Shown: one piece after another, positions 10,335 through 22,885 of the stretch
Layout: each line of letters begins with the position of its first letter
How positions within the stretch are numbered: the stretch's first letter is position 1
From: Rhodamnia argentea
Taxonomy: Eukaryota > Streptophyta > Magnoliopsida > Myrtales > Myrtaceae
NCBI RefSeq assembly: GCF_020921035.1
Contig: NC_063153.1
Coordinates: 9,114,001-9,178,000 of the forward strand
Direction: 5' to 3'
Length of the DNA: 64,000 nt
Position numbers and translations under genes: made by a program
The notes under the pieces: generated by a model
What the model saw: only the letters and a program-made list of their open reading frames with translations
Told to the model about the DNA's origin: nothing
Databases searched by the model: none

Positions 10335-11750
10335 ATAAGAACGAAACTCGGTTAAAGGTTCAAAGGTTTTTTTTTCAATCAGATCGGAAGTTTTTTTTTT
10401 TTTTTTTTTGCAAAAAATCAGATCAGAAGGTTCAAAGGGCTAAAGCGCAAACAAAAGTTGCATGGCATGGACCATGAATCGTACAACATCGTGGGACAAC
10501 TCCACATATGTCTGGTTGCCATCCTACTAACGTCAGATTGTCCCTCGTCCTGCTACTTCCGTAAGTCGTAACTACCAAAGGTAGGACGGTGAGATTCTCG
10601 AGCTCTAATAAAAGCATCCGGAAAGCTTCATTCACGATCTTCTACTGTCCTCAAAGGACTACGTGCTTAATGTAAAGCTCTGTCTATTTCGCAAAGAATA
10701 AAAGCTATGAACAACATTTTTCTTTATAAGTAATCACTTCTATCTCCTATAAAAACGAACAAGTGAAAAGTATTTTAATAGCCTACTAAAATATTTAAAC
10801 ATAAATTATCGTCGACAGTGAAAACATCCTTCATCGGCCAATTGTTTGAAGCAAGACAAACGGAACTAAGCTCAAAACCACCTTATTATGATCGCTTAGA
10901 CCACAAAGGAGCAAATCCCATGAAGGCATCATAATTGTATGTTAGTATACAAAGAGTGAGTATGCGCGTTACTTTAAAAGTAGAAAACCTCGTGCCATAA
11001 TCAAATCGAAACCTTGGGCCCTAATCAAATCGAAATGAAACAAATCTAAAGGATTGCCTGTATGAACTTATAATGTGTTAGACAGCATAAGTGTAAATAA
11101 ATTAGATGAAGACATTTCATCTTCCGATATGAACATGAGTTGGGGATTTACTTTTCGAGCTGTTCGTGTACTATCAATTTTTCTTAAGTCTCTGGAGTCA
11201 TATAACTATCACAACGAAGCAAACTTCTCAAGTGAACGTAATAATCGCTGCTGATTTAAAATTATTCTTTACACGACTCACCTTTTTTATTATATTTTTA
11301 TTTTTTTCCCATTGCCCTTCATTTAGTGCATCTCTGCCGACGACCAACCATGGCCTCTTTTGTTAATTTTGCAAAATATCAACCCCGTGGCCAGTTGGGT
11401 GACGCGGGAGAATCTTGGACCGTGCCTGATTTGGCTATAAGGACTTGAAAAAAGAGTGCTGAACAATGGTCCGTGGATTGAGACAGATGAGTATCCCTCG
11501 CCCAACTCCCGTTCGATTAGGTCAAACGAACGAGAGTATGCTCTCGCTTGATTAGGTTAATGCTCGGTTATGATAAGCAAGTTTTGCTAGTATGCTCTTT
11601 ATTTGCCACTCTGTAGATATCGTAGATCGGAAAGTTTGTAAAACCCGAGAGCCTTATGATGTAGATTAATGGTGTTTTGAAGAGTAAAAGACAGTCACTC
11701 GTAAGAGTCGTGTTTCTTTTCAACAAAGTGGGCTCAGGTCATTAAAGGAA
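9781..11750. other. Intergenic DNA, no gene recognised
   Basis: No conserved coding frame is seen. It holds an AT/GT microsatellite at 10297-10334, a T run near 10390-10410, and a phrase near 10260-10300 that partly recurs at 10335-10445 ('ggttaaaggttcaaa', 'gcaaacaaaagt'). Confidence 0.5.
10297..10334. repeat. (AT)n(GT)n compound microsatellite
   Basis: A short AT run passes into a GT run of about 11 units. Confidence 0.9.
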
Positions 11751-11754
11751 AGAA

Positions 11755-12625
11755 AGAATTGAAATTTTAGTCTGTTTTTGAAGTCGGTTATAGGTTTTTT
11801 GAAGTTATTCACTCTGTTCTTTTGGTAATTAAAGTTAATTAAGTTCGAAATTTTAACACGCACTTCACATTTTCTCATCCTCCTTTCTCTCTCAAAAAAC
11901 ATCAAAGTTGCTTAAATTTTCTCCTACTCTTACAGTGAAATGGAATTATCACTAGATTTGGTAAAAAAGGGGTCTTTAATCTTTTGATAAGTAACTAAAT
12001 GAATTTGACAAAAAAAAAAGTAGCTAAATAAAAGAATATTACAATTGGTATTACACCGATTATTCTCATAATAAATACAATCAACATAATTATCATAATC
12101 TGTCTATTCCCAATTTGTGTTGTACTATTCATTACAAGCGAGTTCCAAGTGTTGTACTATACATTATAAGCGAGTTCCAAGCGCCTATGTGTAATGCATA
12201 TATATATATATATATGTATGTATATATAGGTGAATGGTCAATCTCCTAAATTACTCGTGAATGTATTGATTCACAATTGAATACATATCTATTCATTCAA
12301 GGATTCAATTGTTTGCATGCTTACCGATCAAATGATGTACCTTTTTTTTTTATCTTGCGAAATATGCAACATTTGATAGTTTTTCAAAATAATTGAAAGT
12401 AAAGTTTGCACTTTTACAAAAAATTATATAATGCAATCTTTAGGTCAATAACAAAATGTTTAATATATCTTCTTACATAGAAATCATCACATATACACAA
12501 AAGTAAGATTTTGTTTCCATAGGTCATTAAACTCGCTTAATTTGAAATCGTATATTATCCCTTACAAAGTTTATAAAACTCTATGACATAGAATGCTAAT
12601 TTTTGATGTTTAATAAGAACTAAGA
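11755..12625. repeat. Dispersed repeat E, copy 1
   Basis: Nearly the same sequence occurs at 58320-58945 in direct orientation. Shared landmarks are 'tcactctgttcttttggtaa', 'cctcctttc', 'aaaacatcaaagttgctta' and 'aatgctaattttngatgttt'. This copy is longer because of extra AT-rich sequence at about 12080-12340. No coding content or ends typical of a known class were recognised. Confidence 0.75.
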
Positions 12626-12776
12626 AGACGGAACCGTTACGCATTCGCTCCCTGGGAGGCCCGGGGCTACCGCCGAGCTTGGTGAGTTGGCGGCCAAATG
12701 GCGGAGCAGCAGAGGAAGGTGAGGAAGGCGGTGATGGCAGAGGCAAGCTTAGGAGCCATGGATGTGAGGGAACATG

Positions 12777-12781
<5 letters not shown>

Positions 12782-12859
<78 letters not shown>
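12782..12859. repeat. (GA)n microsatellite
   Basis: An uninterrupted GA run of about 39 units follows a short GC-rich stretch (12640-12760) that has no recognisable gene. Confidence 0.97.
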
Positions 12860-12862
<3 letters not shown>

Positions 12863-13034
12863 AGAGTATTTAAGGCTTAAGCGTGGTGAGAGAGGGGGTT
12901 GGATTTTTCAAGATTAGATTAGGTGGTAGGGGGAATTTATTAGGGGAATTAGAGTATTTAAGGCTTAAGCGTGGTGAGAGAGGGGGTTGGATTTTTCAAG
13001 ATTAGATTAGGTGGTAGGGGGAATTTATTAGGGG
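12858..13034. repeat. 88 bp tandem duplication
   Basis: The unit starting GAATTAGAGTATTTAAGG at 12858 repeats at 12946 with essentially no differences through 'ggaatttattagggg'. The near-identity suggests a recent duplication next to the unstable GA tract. Confidence 0.95.
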
Positions 13035-13344
13035 CCTTGTGTTATATCTGTGCATCAATAATTAAAAAAAAGTCAATTATAGGCATTTTTCTTTCTTTTT
13101 CTCAAAGATGTGAATTTTAATCTATTAATTGGTTCTCTAATCAAGTTGTAGTTAATATGTTTTAGAAATTTAAAAAGAGAAAAAAAATTATTTCAGGTCA
13201 ACTTTTAGGAAATATAAACTTGCTTTTTATTACATGTTTTTTCATGGTTGAAGGTATTCTGCATATCTTAGAATGGTAACTTTTTGTTATAGATCAACAC
13301 AATTTGCCTCTAATCAAGGTAATTATCATAATAAAGGACTGCCT

Positions 13345-13512
13345 TAAGTTGGGTCAAGTTATCATTCATTCTTGATTGCAGAAAAGTTTTACTAACTAAT
13401 CTTGTGGTTGATGAGTTATGAATATGAAGATATATCATAGAGCTTTCTTTTTTTGAAAAAAGGAAAAAACTCACACATGGGTCATGTTCATATTTATGAC
13501 ACATTAGTTCGA
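13345..13512. repeat. Repeat B, copy 1 (left flank of block A1)
   Basis: About 165 bp starting TCAAGTTATCATTCATTC recurs at 16073-16237 with only a few changes. The two copies bracket block A1 as direct repeats. Confidence 0.9.
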
Positions 13513-13514
13513 GC

Positions 13515-16058
13515 CATCAATGCACTAAACTTACTATTATATTGGTGATTTGAAATCTTTAAAAAAGAAAAAAGAAATATTATGGAAAGAGAAAGTGTTT
13601 AGAGAGAGAAAATCTAGGAGAGAATTCTTTGTATCACTCAAATGTTGGACCCAAATTAAGGGGAGAACACCTCTATTTATACCAGAGGGTTTCTTATTAC
13701 AATCGTTGATCGAGTCTTGATCTAGTGGATATGAATACATCTCCTCATTTAACAACTACCCATTAAAAAAGAGAGTTCTAGAATATGGTTACATTTACGA
13801 TATCGTCCGTCCTCTAAGAATAATCTAGAAGACTAAAAAAAACCTTAGAGACTAAGCCACTTTAAGTCTTGCGGTTTACCTAGGCAATGAGGTTAGGTAG
13901 TTGGCTCAAGAAAACCTTGGTCCATGACATTTTCCCCCACCCATTTGAGCGATGTCCTTGGTGCTCTTGGCTTGGAATTGTTTGGTCTTTTTTTCCTAAA
14001 TATGCATTACTGTATTCGATAACTGTTACTAATAATTAATGTGACCTGTTATCCTATTGTTTCTTCTTCTTCTTCTTCTTCTTCTTCTTTCCTTTTTACA
14101 TATTTACTTCTTAAAGCAAAATGCATATCATAAGTACGATATTTTAAGTTACTTGTCTTCCCATAAAACTAGCTATTTCAATACCACTCCTAAAATATGT
14201 AGACAGAGTTGGCCGGGTTTAGCGGAGACATGCGAAAGCATCGAGAAAATAAGAAAAGAGAATTAATTATGTAATAAGATTGTTAAATTAACAATTTATT
14301 TTTGGGCCACAAAAATAAATAAAAATCAATTAAAAATTATTGTGAGGTCCATTCCTTGAAAAATTTGTGGCCGATAACATACTGTTCTCGAAAACATAAT
14401 AATAAAAAATCATTTATACTTAGAAATTATTCACGAGAACATAATTATTACCAAACAAATCCTGAAGCATTTTATTATGAGTTGTTTCTTTATTTCTTGA
14501 GCTATTTACAATTTTTTTTCCACTTCAAAATTGCGTTCTTAATCAAAGGATATGACACTTGATAACGATGAAACGTGAATTGGGAGTGACCGCTCAACCT
14601 TCCTTGTGCTAATCCCTCGTTCACCTAGCTCTTGGTTATGCATTCTCTAAGCACCACAAACGACATATTTACCAAGGGTTGAACTTTGGAGGACCCTCTG
14701 ATGCTCAAGTCAGTCTGAGTTTTAAGAGAAGCAAAAATTGACCGATTGATAGCTAACGTATCTCAAGCGTCTCATGCCTCAAATGGTGTATTTTGATCGA
14801 TGAGTTCGGACTTCTCTATTGCTCTCCTTCCAAGACCCCTTTGCTTTTTCGTTCGGATCAAACTGAGCCAGGCCATCCATTAATTTATCACATCATGATT
14901 TAAAAAAAAAAAACAAACATCAATGAGCTTATTATTAATATTATTATATTTTGTTATTGGGCATTGTGCAAAACTGATGCTATTCAATACTCTAATTCAC
15001 TCTTGAAGTTTCAATTGGATTTCTTTTGTTTTCCCAGGAGAAAAGGAACCATCTTCATAACGAAGACCAAGTATAAGAAAAGTGCATCCCATCGAGCATC
15101 CCATCAAGCATGACCACAAAGTGAGGTAGACAAACTAAATTTGAGTGTTAATCGAGCGACCTAAATTCATTAAGTTCTTCGTCAAAAACATGAACCTAAG
15201 CAAATTATCTGTCTTTGAAGCCCAAATCACACGTATGGGGTCCAATTTCGTGTCAGTGTTCGGGCCCATGTTGGCCCCGAGATCAACTCCTCCCCTCTCT
15301 TGCTCTAACGAGCAAAATAAGGGCACTTGATAACATTTCTAGAATAGAATTTGTGTTTTAGAAGTGCCTTTGCAGCATAGTATGATGTTAAATCACCATT
15401 GGGGTTGTCCAATTGTTGATTTTTGTTTGCTAATTTGTTACTCTGTCCGCGGATTTATTGGGGGGTGTGATTATGATCGTAGCTTGTGAGTACCGAGTAT
15501 TGTGAATACTAGGACTCTATCTATTCTATTGGCCACATGTATCCATCCATAGTCCAAGACAGACGATGCCATAGTGAAGGCCAGCGAGAGTATGAGCTAC
15601 AGCTCGAGTTGGGGCATGAGCGTATTTGGCGGTCTTCGAGAACTGTTGGAATAGGGGTAAGGCTGGTATTACTGAGTTCGAAGAAATTGTTTGGGCCCGG
15701 TCACGTGTTTAGAGCAACTATTCGATGCTTGCTTTCAGGCAACTATGCTTGATTACATCTATTGTATACGTAGAAATATACAAAGTTATCCTCTCCTAAA
15801 AAAATAATAATAAAAAATTAAGCCATCAAGAAAAATAGTGTACAGGTTAAGTTGCTTGGCTGGGCATTCGTCGGTCACGCAGCTTCATGTCATGTCAACA
15901 TAAGTCGTAGCGAGCATTGTGCTTATCAGCATCAGTGAGAGGACACCATTTTTGTACATATATTAAAAGCGGGCCTTTTTATGTGAAACTTAATTTCATA
16001 ATTATTGGAAAGAATTAAATCTCACTGTAGCTTACTGAGAAACGAAGAAACTAGTTAT
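13515..16058. repeat. Large repeat block A, copy 1
   Basis: This 2.5 kb block is repeated in direct orientation at 18590-21602. No protein domain is recognised. The left 415 bp read on the minus strand look like an LTR: TGTCATGGACC starts at 13929, preceded by the purine-rich GGGTGGGGGAAAA, with a TATAAATAG-type box near 13672-13682. This suggests an LTR-retrotransposon derivative without coding capacity. A second LTR bounding the block was not found. A (TTC)n run lies at about 14060-14088. Confidence 0.85.
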
Positions 16059-16072
16059 AGTTTTTAAATCTC

Positions 16073-16237
16073 AAGTTATCATTCATTCTTGATTGCAGAA
16101 AAGTTTTACTAACTAATCCTGTGGTTGATGAGTTATGAATATGAAGATATATCATAGAGCTTTCTTTTTTTGTAAAAAAGGAAAAAACTCACACATGGGT
16201 CATGTTCATATTTATGACACGTTAGTTCGAGCATATA
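16073..16237. repeat. Repeat B, copy 2 (right flank of block A1)
   Basis: Direct copy of 13345-13512. It follows the right end of block A1 and ends at the same GTTCGAG that precedes block A1 on the left. Confidence 0.9.
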
Positions 16238-17983
16238 TTAGTCAAATTAGACAATTTTCGTGTGTCCACGATGCGTAGCCGGCTTAGTGATCTCGTGTCA
16301 CCTATCTTATGTAAAATCATGAGTTCATATTCGTGTCATGTGCGAACAAACGATGACGTGTTCTCCTGGGCACTGTTGCCACACCTAAAAAGACTGAAAA
16401 AGCTCTTAATCCGTCGATGGAGCTATGATAACATAATGAACTTCGATCTCTCGGTTTAATGTCTCGGTCCCAAAAGGGAGTGAACTTTCCGGCCCAAAAA
16501 AAAAAGGGAGTGAACTGGGACGCGAACAAAAGTACCCCTATGTTATCCAAATGTCGGCGGTCGCCGAGGTGTCTCTTCATGCCTTTAAAGTTCAATTCCC
16601 ACATGCTTTCCCCACATTCCTTGCCATTCACTTTATTATATGAATTACTTACAAAAAAATAAATACAACGCGTTGCTGATAAAAGTATATTTATAAATAA
16701 TCTATTTTATGTCCCCTAAATGTTTGCTCGAGTATAGCGAATACTCCATAAAGTATTTATATCACGTAACACATTGGTCTAATATCGATATTGGTACTGT
16801 TAACAGCGTGAAAATCGGCATTTTTTACGCGCTACTGTGAATTAGCTGAATTTTTTTTTTATATGCTAATATCCATGTGCATTTCATAGTCTTGATTTAT
16901 AATTAAGGAATTGGTAGGGTTAGGGTCAAACCGGAGAGCGATGCACTTCCTTCCAACATGTGAAGACATATGCAGGTCGCCTTTGCACTGGAGCGTCTTC
17001 CAAAAGGCAACTCTTTGATATGTGGGGAATTGTACATAATAACTGAAGAAGCTTCGACCATCTTCCGTGGAACCCTTCCCTATGAAGGCGTGATGAACTT
17101 TTTTAGATCTTTTTATAATCTCACTACCTCTCATTTTTAGCCTGCAATAAGCTAGCTCCAAAAGCATAATACGAAAGCCTAACTTTTGAAAGAAATAAGA
17201 ATTGAAGATGCTTGCTGTTCTTGACAGAGAGACTTCGAAAATTGACCAAATGCATGTTATTGACAAGAAATCTCAATTTACGGTCTCATATTTTCATTAA
17301 TCATAAATTTCTATTTATGACAACTTGTGAATAGACAAGTAATTGTCTTTTTTTATTTTTCGAATAGTGTGAGTGAAACTATAATTCAAAGTTGAAAGTT
17401 GAATTTAGTCCGATCTTGTTAAAAACTAAAAACAAATATTCATCAAAAAATGGAAAAGATTTACCTGTTAAAATCATAATAAAATGTCAAATATATTTAT
17501 TTTTAGATATGTATTAACAAATGATAAACACATAAAGGGAAAAACCTGAAACTTCGTGCTATTAAACTCCTGCTATGAAGAAAGTAATTGACATCGATTG
17601 TAAATACTATTTCATAGCAAGTGGATTAAAAATTTAAGAAATTCTTGAAACTTTCCCCTAAGAAATCTTACGCAAGTTCGAAAGCGTAGATTGTGTAAAC
17701 AAATATTCAACCATATCTTGCAGTTCATATTTAAAAGTGAAAAGCCCAAAGGAAAGCATAAATAAGCAATGCTTAACTTTAGAAACCTAAAAATTTATTT
17801 ATGAAATCACCCACAGGTCAAAATTTGCTTGATAATTAGATTAAAATTTAAATTTCTAGTCATAACGGCTTAAACAAACAATTAACTGCAGTTAATTGTG
17901 TGTTTAAGCAGCCATGGCTAGAAATTTCTAATTTTTTATATAAATTTTCTAATTAAAAGCATGAGTGCATAAATTAAAAAGTA
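16238..17983. other. Spacer between repeat blocks; no gene recognised
   Basis: AT-rich sequence. A minus-strand open frame at 16859-17266 (135 codons, including HHAFIGKGSTEDGRSFFSYY) is longer than expected by chance in such DNA, but I recognise no family. It could be a decayed exon. Confidence 0.4.
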
Positions 17984-18262
17984 AGATTTTATTATGAGTT
18001 GTTTCTTTACTTCTTGAGCTATTTACAATTGTTTTTCCACTTAAAAGTTGCACTCTTAATCAAAGGATATGACACTTGATAACGATGAAACGTGAATTGG
18101 GAGTCACCGCTCGACCTTCCTCGTGCTAATCCCTCGTTCACCTAGCTCTTGGCTATCCACTCTCTAAGCACCACAAACGACAAATTTACCAAGGGTTGGA
18201 CTTTGGAGGAACCTCCAATGCTCAAGTCAGTCTGAGTTTTAAGAGAAGCGAAAATTGACAGA
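17984..18262. repeat. Internal fragment of block A, third copy
   Basis: The segment starting TTTTATTATGAGTTGTTTC matches 14470-14755 and 19948-20236 in the same orientation. It is an isolated piece of block A, cut at both ends. Confidence 0.9.
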
Positions 18263-18289
18263 GTGATAACTATGGTTCTAAGCAATCAA

Positions 18290-18375
18290 CATACATGAAA
18301 CTGCAGACGTCGGCTCCCTTGTGCATGCGGACCACGTGCTTGAGCCGGTACTTGGCGCAGTGGAAGTCACAGCAT
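18290..18375 (-). other. Short GC-rich, coding-like scrap
   Basis: In AT-rich surroundings this stretch has 57-60% GC and reads on the minus strand as a Cys/His-rich open segment (CCDFHCAKYRLKHVVRMHKG). It is not in either complete copy of block A. It may be an exon fragment of a cellular gene. I do not recognise the family. Confidence 0.35.
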
Positions 18376-18589
18376 GGCATTATTTGTTTACCAATGAAAA
18401 ATATGATTAGATGGATTTGTCTATTACACTTCTTGAATTAGAAAACCTAAAGATTTGACCTCCATGTAACTTACATGGCATTATTTGTTCTTTCTAAACT
18501 TAAAAGATGTGTGATATTCATCGAAAGATATAAATTTGCTTTTTTCTATGGGATTTTTCTCTTAGTTTACCATTTACGATATATTGCCA

Positions 18590-21500
18590 TCAATGTACTA
18601 AACTTACTATTATATTGGTGATTTGAAATCATTAAAAAAGAATAAAGAATTATTATGAAAAGAGAAAGTGTTTAGAGAGAGAAGTTTTAGGAGAGAATTC
18701 TTTGTATTACTCAAATGTTGGACCCAAATTAAGGGGAGAACGCTTCTATTTATACTAGAGGGTTTTTCATTACAATCGTTGATTGAGTCTTGATCTAGTG
18801 GATAAGAATGCATCTCCTCATTTAACAACTACCCATTAAAAAAGAGAGTTCTAGAATATGGTTACATTTACCATATCGTCCGTCTCCTAAGAATAATCTA
18901 GAAGACTCAAGAAAACCTTAGAGACTAAGGCACTTTAAATCTTGCGGTTTACCCAGGCAATGAGGTTAGGCAATTGGCTCAAGAAAACCTTGGTCCATGA
19001 TATTTTCCCCCACCCATTCGAGCGCTGTCCTTGGTGCTCTTGGCTCAGGATTGTTTGGTCTTTTTTTACTAGGGAAAAGTACACTAGAAGTGCCATAACT
19101 TATGTACGGCGTTAACTTGAATGTCATAATTTTCAAAACGTTCACTTAAGTGCCATAACTTTCAAAAATTGTTCACTTAAGTACTACGTCGAAGCAAAAT
19201 CATTCACTTGAGTGCTACAGTAACTTTTCCGGCGTGCCACGTCAGCTTTTCGGCGTGCTACAGTAACTTTTCGACGTGCCACGTCAACTTTTCTGGTGTG
19301 CTACAGTAACTTTTCCGCGCGTGCCATGTCGGCTTTTCCGGCATCCACGTCAGCATGGCACTCAAGTGAATGATTTTTGAAAGTTATGACACTTAAGTGA
19401 ACGTTTTGAAAGTTATGACACTCAAGTTAACGCCATACAAAAGTTATGGCACTTTTAGTGTACTTTTCCATTTTTTCCTAAATATGCATTACTGTATTTA
19501 GTAACTGTTACTAATAATTGATATGACCCGCTATCCTATTGTTTCTTCTTCTTCTTCTTCTTCTTTCCTTTTTACATATTTACTTCTTAAAGCAAAATGC
19601 ATATCATAAGTACGATATTTTAAGTTACTTGTCTTCCCACAAAACTAGCTATTTCAATACCACTCCTAAAATATGCAGACATAATTGGCCAGATTTAGCA
19701 GAGACATATGCGCAAGCATCGAGAAAATAAGAAAAGAGAACTAATTATGTAATAAGATTGTTAAATTAACAATTTATTTTTGGGTCACAAAAATAAATAA
19801 CAATCAATTAAAAATTATTGTGAGGTCCACTCCTTGAAGATTTGTGGCCGATAACACACTGTTTTCGAGAACATAATAATAAAAAATCATTTTCGCTTAG
19901 AAATTATTCACGGGAATAGAATTGTTACCAAACAAATCCTAAAGCATTTTATTATGAGTTGTTTCTTTATTTCTTAAGCTATTTACAATTGTTTTTCCAC
20001 TTCAAAGGTGCATTCTTAATCAAAGGATATGACACTTGATAACGATGAAACGTGAATTGGGAGTCACTACTCAACCTTCCTCGTGCTAATCCCTTGTTCA
20101 CCTAGCTCTTGGCTATGCATTCTCTAAGCACCACAAACGACATATTTACCAAGGGTTGAACTTTGGAGGACCCTCCGATGCTCAAGTCAGTCTGAGTTTT
20201 AAGAGAAGCGAAAATTGACAGATTGATAGCTAACATATCTCAATCGTCCCATGCCTCAAATGGTCGATTTTGATCGATGAGTTCGGACTTCTCTATTGCT
20301 CTCCTTCCAAGACCCCTTTGCTTTTTCTTTCGGATCAAACTGAGCCAGGTCATCCATTAATTTATCATATCATGATTTAAAAAAAAAAAAATCAATGAGC
20401 TTATTATTAATATTAATGTTAATATTAATATTAAAACTAATAATATTATTATATTTTGTTATTGGGCTTTGTGCAAAACAAAAACCGATGCTATTCAATA
20501 CTTGAATTCATTCTTGAAGCTTCAACTGGATTTCTTTTCCCTAGAGAAAAATTGTTTTCCCAGGAGAAAAGGACCATCTTCATAAGGAACACCAAGTATA
20601 AGAAAAGTGCATCCCATCGAGCATCCCATCAAGCATGACCACAAAGTGAGGTAGACAAACTAAACATGAGTGTTAATCGAGCGACCTAAATTCATTAAGT
20701 TCTTCGTAAAAAACATGAACCTAAGCAAATTGTGTCTGTCTTTGAATCCCAAATCACGCGTATGGGGTCCAATTTTATGTCAGTGTTCGGGCCCACGTTG
20801 GCCTTGAGATCAACTCCTCCCCTCTCTTGCTCTAACGAACAAAATAAGGGCACATGACAACATTTCTAGAGTAGAATTTGTGTTTTGGAAGTGCCTCTAG
20901 AGCATGGTATGATGTTAAATCACCATCGGAGTTGTCCAATTATTGATTTTTGTTTGCTAATTTGTTACTCTGTCCACGGATTTATTGGGGGTGTGATTAT
21001 GATCGTAGCTTGTGAGTACCGAGTATTGTGAATACTAGGACTCTGTCTATTCTACTGGCCACGTGTATCCATCCATAGTCCAAGACAGACTATGCCATAG
21101 TGAAGGCCAGCGAGAGTATGAGCTACTGCTCGAGTTGGGGCATGAGGGTATTTGTCGGGAATTGGGGTAAGGCTGGTATTACTAAGTTCGAAGAAATTTT
21201 TTGGGCCCGTCACGTGTTTAGAGCAACTATTCGATGCTTGCTTTCAGGCAATTATGTTTGATTACATCTTTTGTATACGTAGAAATATACAAAGTTATCC
21301 TCTCCTAAAAAAAATAAAATAAAAAATTTAAGGCATTAAGAAAAATAGTGAATAGGTTAAGTTGCTTGGCTGGGCTTTCGTCGGTCACGCAGCTTCGTGT
21401 CATGTCAACGTAAGTCGTAGCGAGTATTGTGCTTATCAGTATCAGTGAGAGGACACCATTTTTGTTGTAGTGGAGCCTTCAGCTTACAACCCACCATTTT

Positions 21501-21602
21501 CGTACATATATTAAAAGCGCGCCTTTTTCGGTGAAACTTAATTTCAAAATTATTGGAAAGAATTAAATCTCATCGTAGCTTACTGAGAAACGAAGAAACT
21601 AG
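18590..21602. repeat. Large repeat block A, copy 2
   Basis: Direct repeat of 13515-16058. It is longer because of a foldback MITE at 19072-19469, an AT-rich expansion near 20400-20450, and about 38 bp near 21467-21504. Landmarks include the LTR-like left end (purine tract/TG boundary near 19000), 'ttcttcttctt', 'cctagctcttggcta' and the right end 'gagaaacgaagaaactag'. Confidence 0.85.
19072..19469. mobile_element. Foldback MITE with ~115 bp terminal inverted repeats
   Basis: The left end GGGAAAAGTACACTAG and the right end CTAGTGTACTTTTCC-like sequence are inverted copies. The match runs about 115 bp inward, with an internal subpattern 'gttcacttaagtgccataac'. The centre is a GC-rich, threefold tandem motif around 'gtgctacagtaacttttc' and 'gtgccacgtca'. 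Block A1 gives the empty site (GGTCTTTTTTTCCTAAATA at about 13983), so the insertion is shown directly. The target duplication is probably a T run of 6-7 bp. No transposase is encoded. The superfamily is not certain. Confidence 0.85.
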
Positions 21603-21711
21603 AATTAAGTTAACTAATCCCACTTACCCAATAACCGACCTTATGACCCAGTGTGGCCAGGACAAAATGAATTACAGATGGTGAGGCGTCATGATGGTTT
21701 CTTTCCTGCTG

Positions 21712-22728
21712 GGGAGATACCATACCATCTTTGGTTCCCGATGAGCTGCCGCGAGGTTGGCGGAGAGAAAGAGATAATTGGAAAACGACTCCAAAAAAGA
21801 TAAAGTTTATTCTGAATGATAATGATAATTTTAACAATGACTTAGGCGTCTATTTATAGAGAGATCGCCCTTTAGGAAAGAAACAAGTACTCAAAATCAA
21901 ATAACAGAATTAAAAGATATTGATAACGGGAAAAATCTTAAAAACGAATATGAAATCTGTGATCTCGCAATAATCGAAACGATCTCGCAATCTTCTAAAT
22001 CAACATAGTCAATTTATATCTTCTAAGATCTCGCAATCTTCTTTGATTTAATATGTTGTCCGCTCTTGCGACGCTCGAATGTTTCGATGTACGCATTTGC
22101 TAACTGTTCTACATCAGAGGTCATGCGAGAGTGGAGAGGAGAGAGACCCAAAACCCTAAACAACAGTAGGATGAGCGTAGACGCAAGGAACAAGGATGGT
22201 CTATACATACAAGGGCCTGATGAGCGTTGAACCATCAGAGCTCGCTCATTCATTCATCATGAAGAAAGCATTCTCACTGGCCCGTTGCCATTGCTCGTGA
22301 ACCTGATCGAAGGCCCATCGGGCTCGAGCTCCGTCCATGGCGACATCCTCTCTCCCTCTCTCAAAGGCTATTTCGTCATTGCTTACATGCGAGCTTTTCA
22401 ATGGCGAATTGACACTAATGATTTATCAATTTTAATACAACGTGTCACGCGGTTCATGAATTTTAAATTTATTCAATGCGATCCTTGAACTTTAGTATAT
22501 TGTGCAATGTCGTCCCTGTGGTTCATTGACTTTTGATACATGTTCAATTTGATTCCCGGATTGTATGAAGATATTCAATGTAGTCCCTGAATTTGAATTA
22601 ATAGAAGGGAAAATGGTTCATTGGACAAATTTACGGTCTAGGGATCTCAATACAAAGTGGTTCAAAGCTCAGTGACCATTTATATGATTGATCCTATTGA
22701 ATCATCCCTTTTGAAGCCATCGCGGAAC
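21712..22728 (-). repeat. Repeat C, copy 1: RPL39 upstream region, leader and ATG
   Basis: About 1.0 kb matches 52122-53125, the promoter region of the RPL39 gene, in the same orientation. It retains the minus-strand TATA box (TATTTATA near 21851), the telo-box AAACCCTAA near 22154, and GGCCCA motifs near 22310. The copy stops just inside the first intron, so it holds the start codon but no ribosomal protein coding exon. A 5 bp duplication (CATAC) alters the intron donor. It is a truncated duplicate and could at most drive an unrelated transcript. Confidence 0.85.
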
Positions 22729-22796
22729 ATGTACGCACATGGAACGGAAAGGGATGCCATCCTATTCAATTAACAAGCCAATGATAAGGAAATGGT
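22725..22796. repeat. Short fragment of repeat D, abutting repeat C
   Basis: 'catgtacgcacatggaacgg' and 'caagccaatgataagga' match the left part of the RPL15 upstream block D (34838-34910). It is joined directly to the end of repeat C. Confidence 0.7.
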
Positions 22797-22885
22797 GCAT
22801 AGTCTCCGATCGTTGCCGCCGTCGGTTCCCGCCGCCTCTACTAATTTTTTATAATGAAATGAAAAAATTATAAAAAAATTAATTT

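Noticed and set aside
13345..16237. Repeats B as LTRs of an element made of block A
   Set aside because: The B repeats do not start TG or end CA, have no primer binding site or purine tract beside them, and do not flank block A2.
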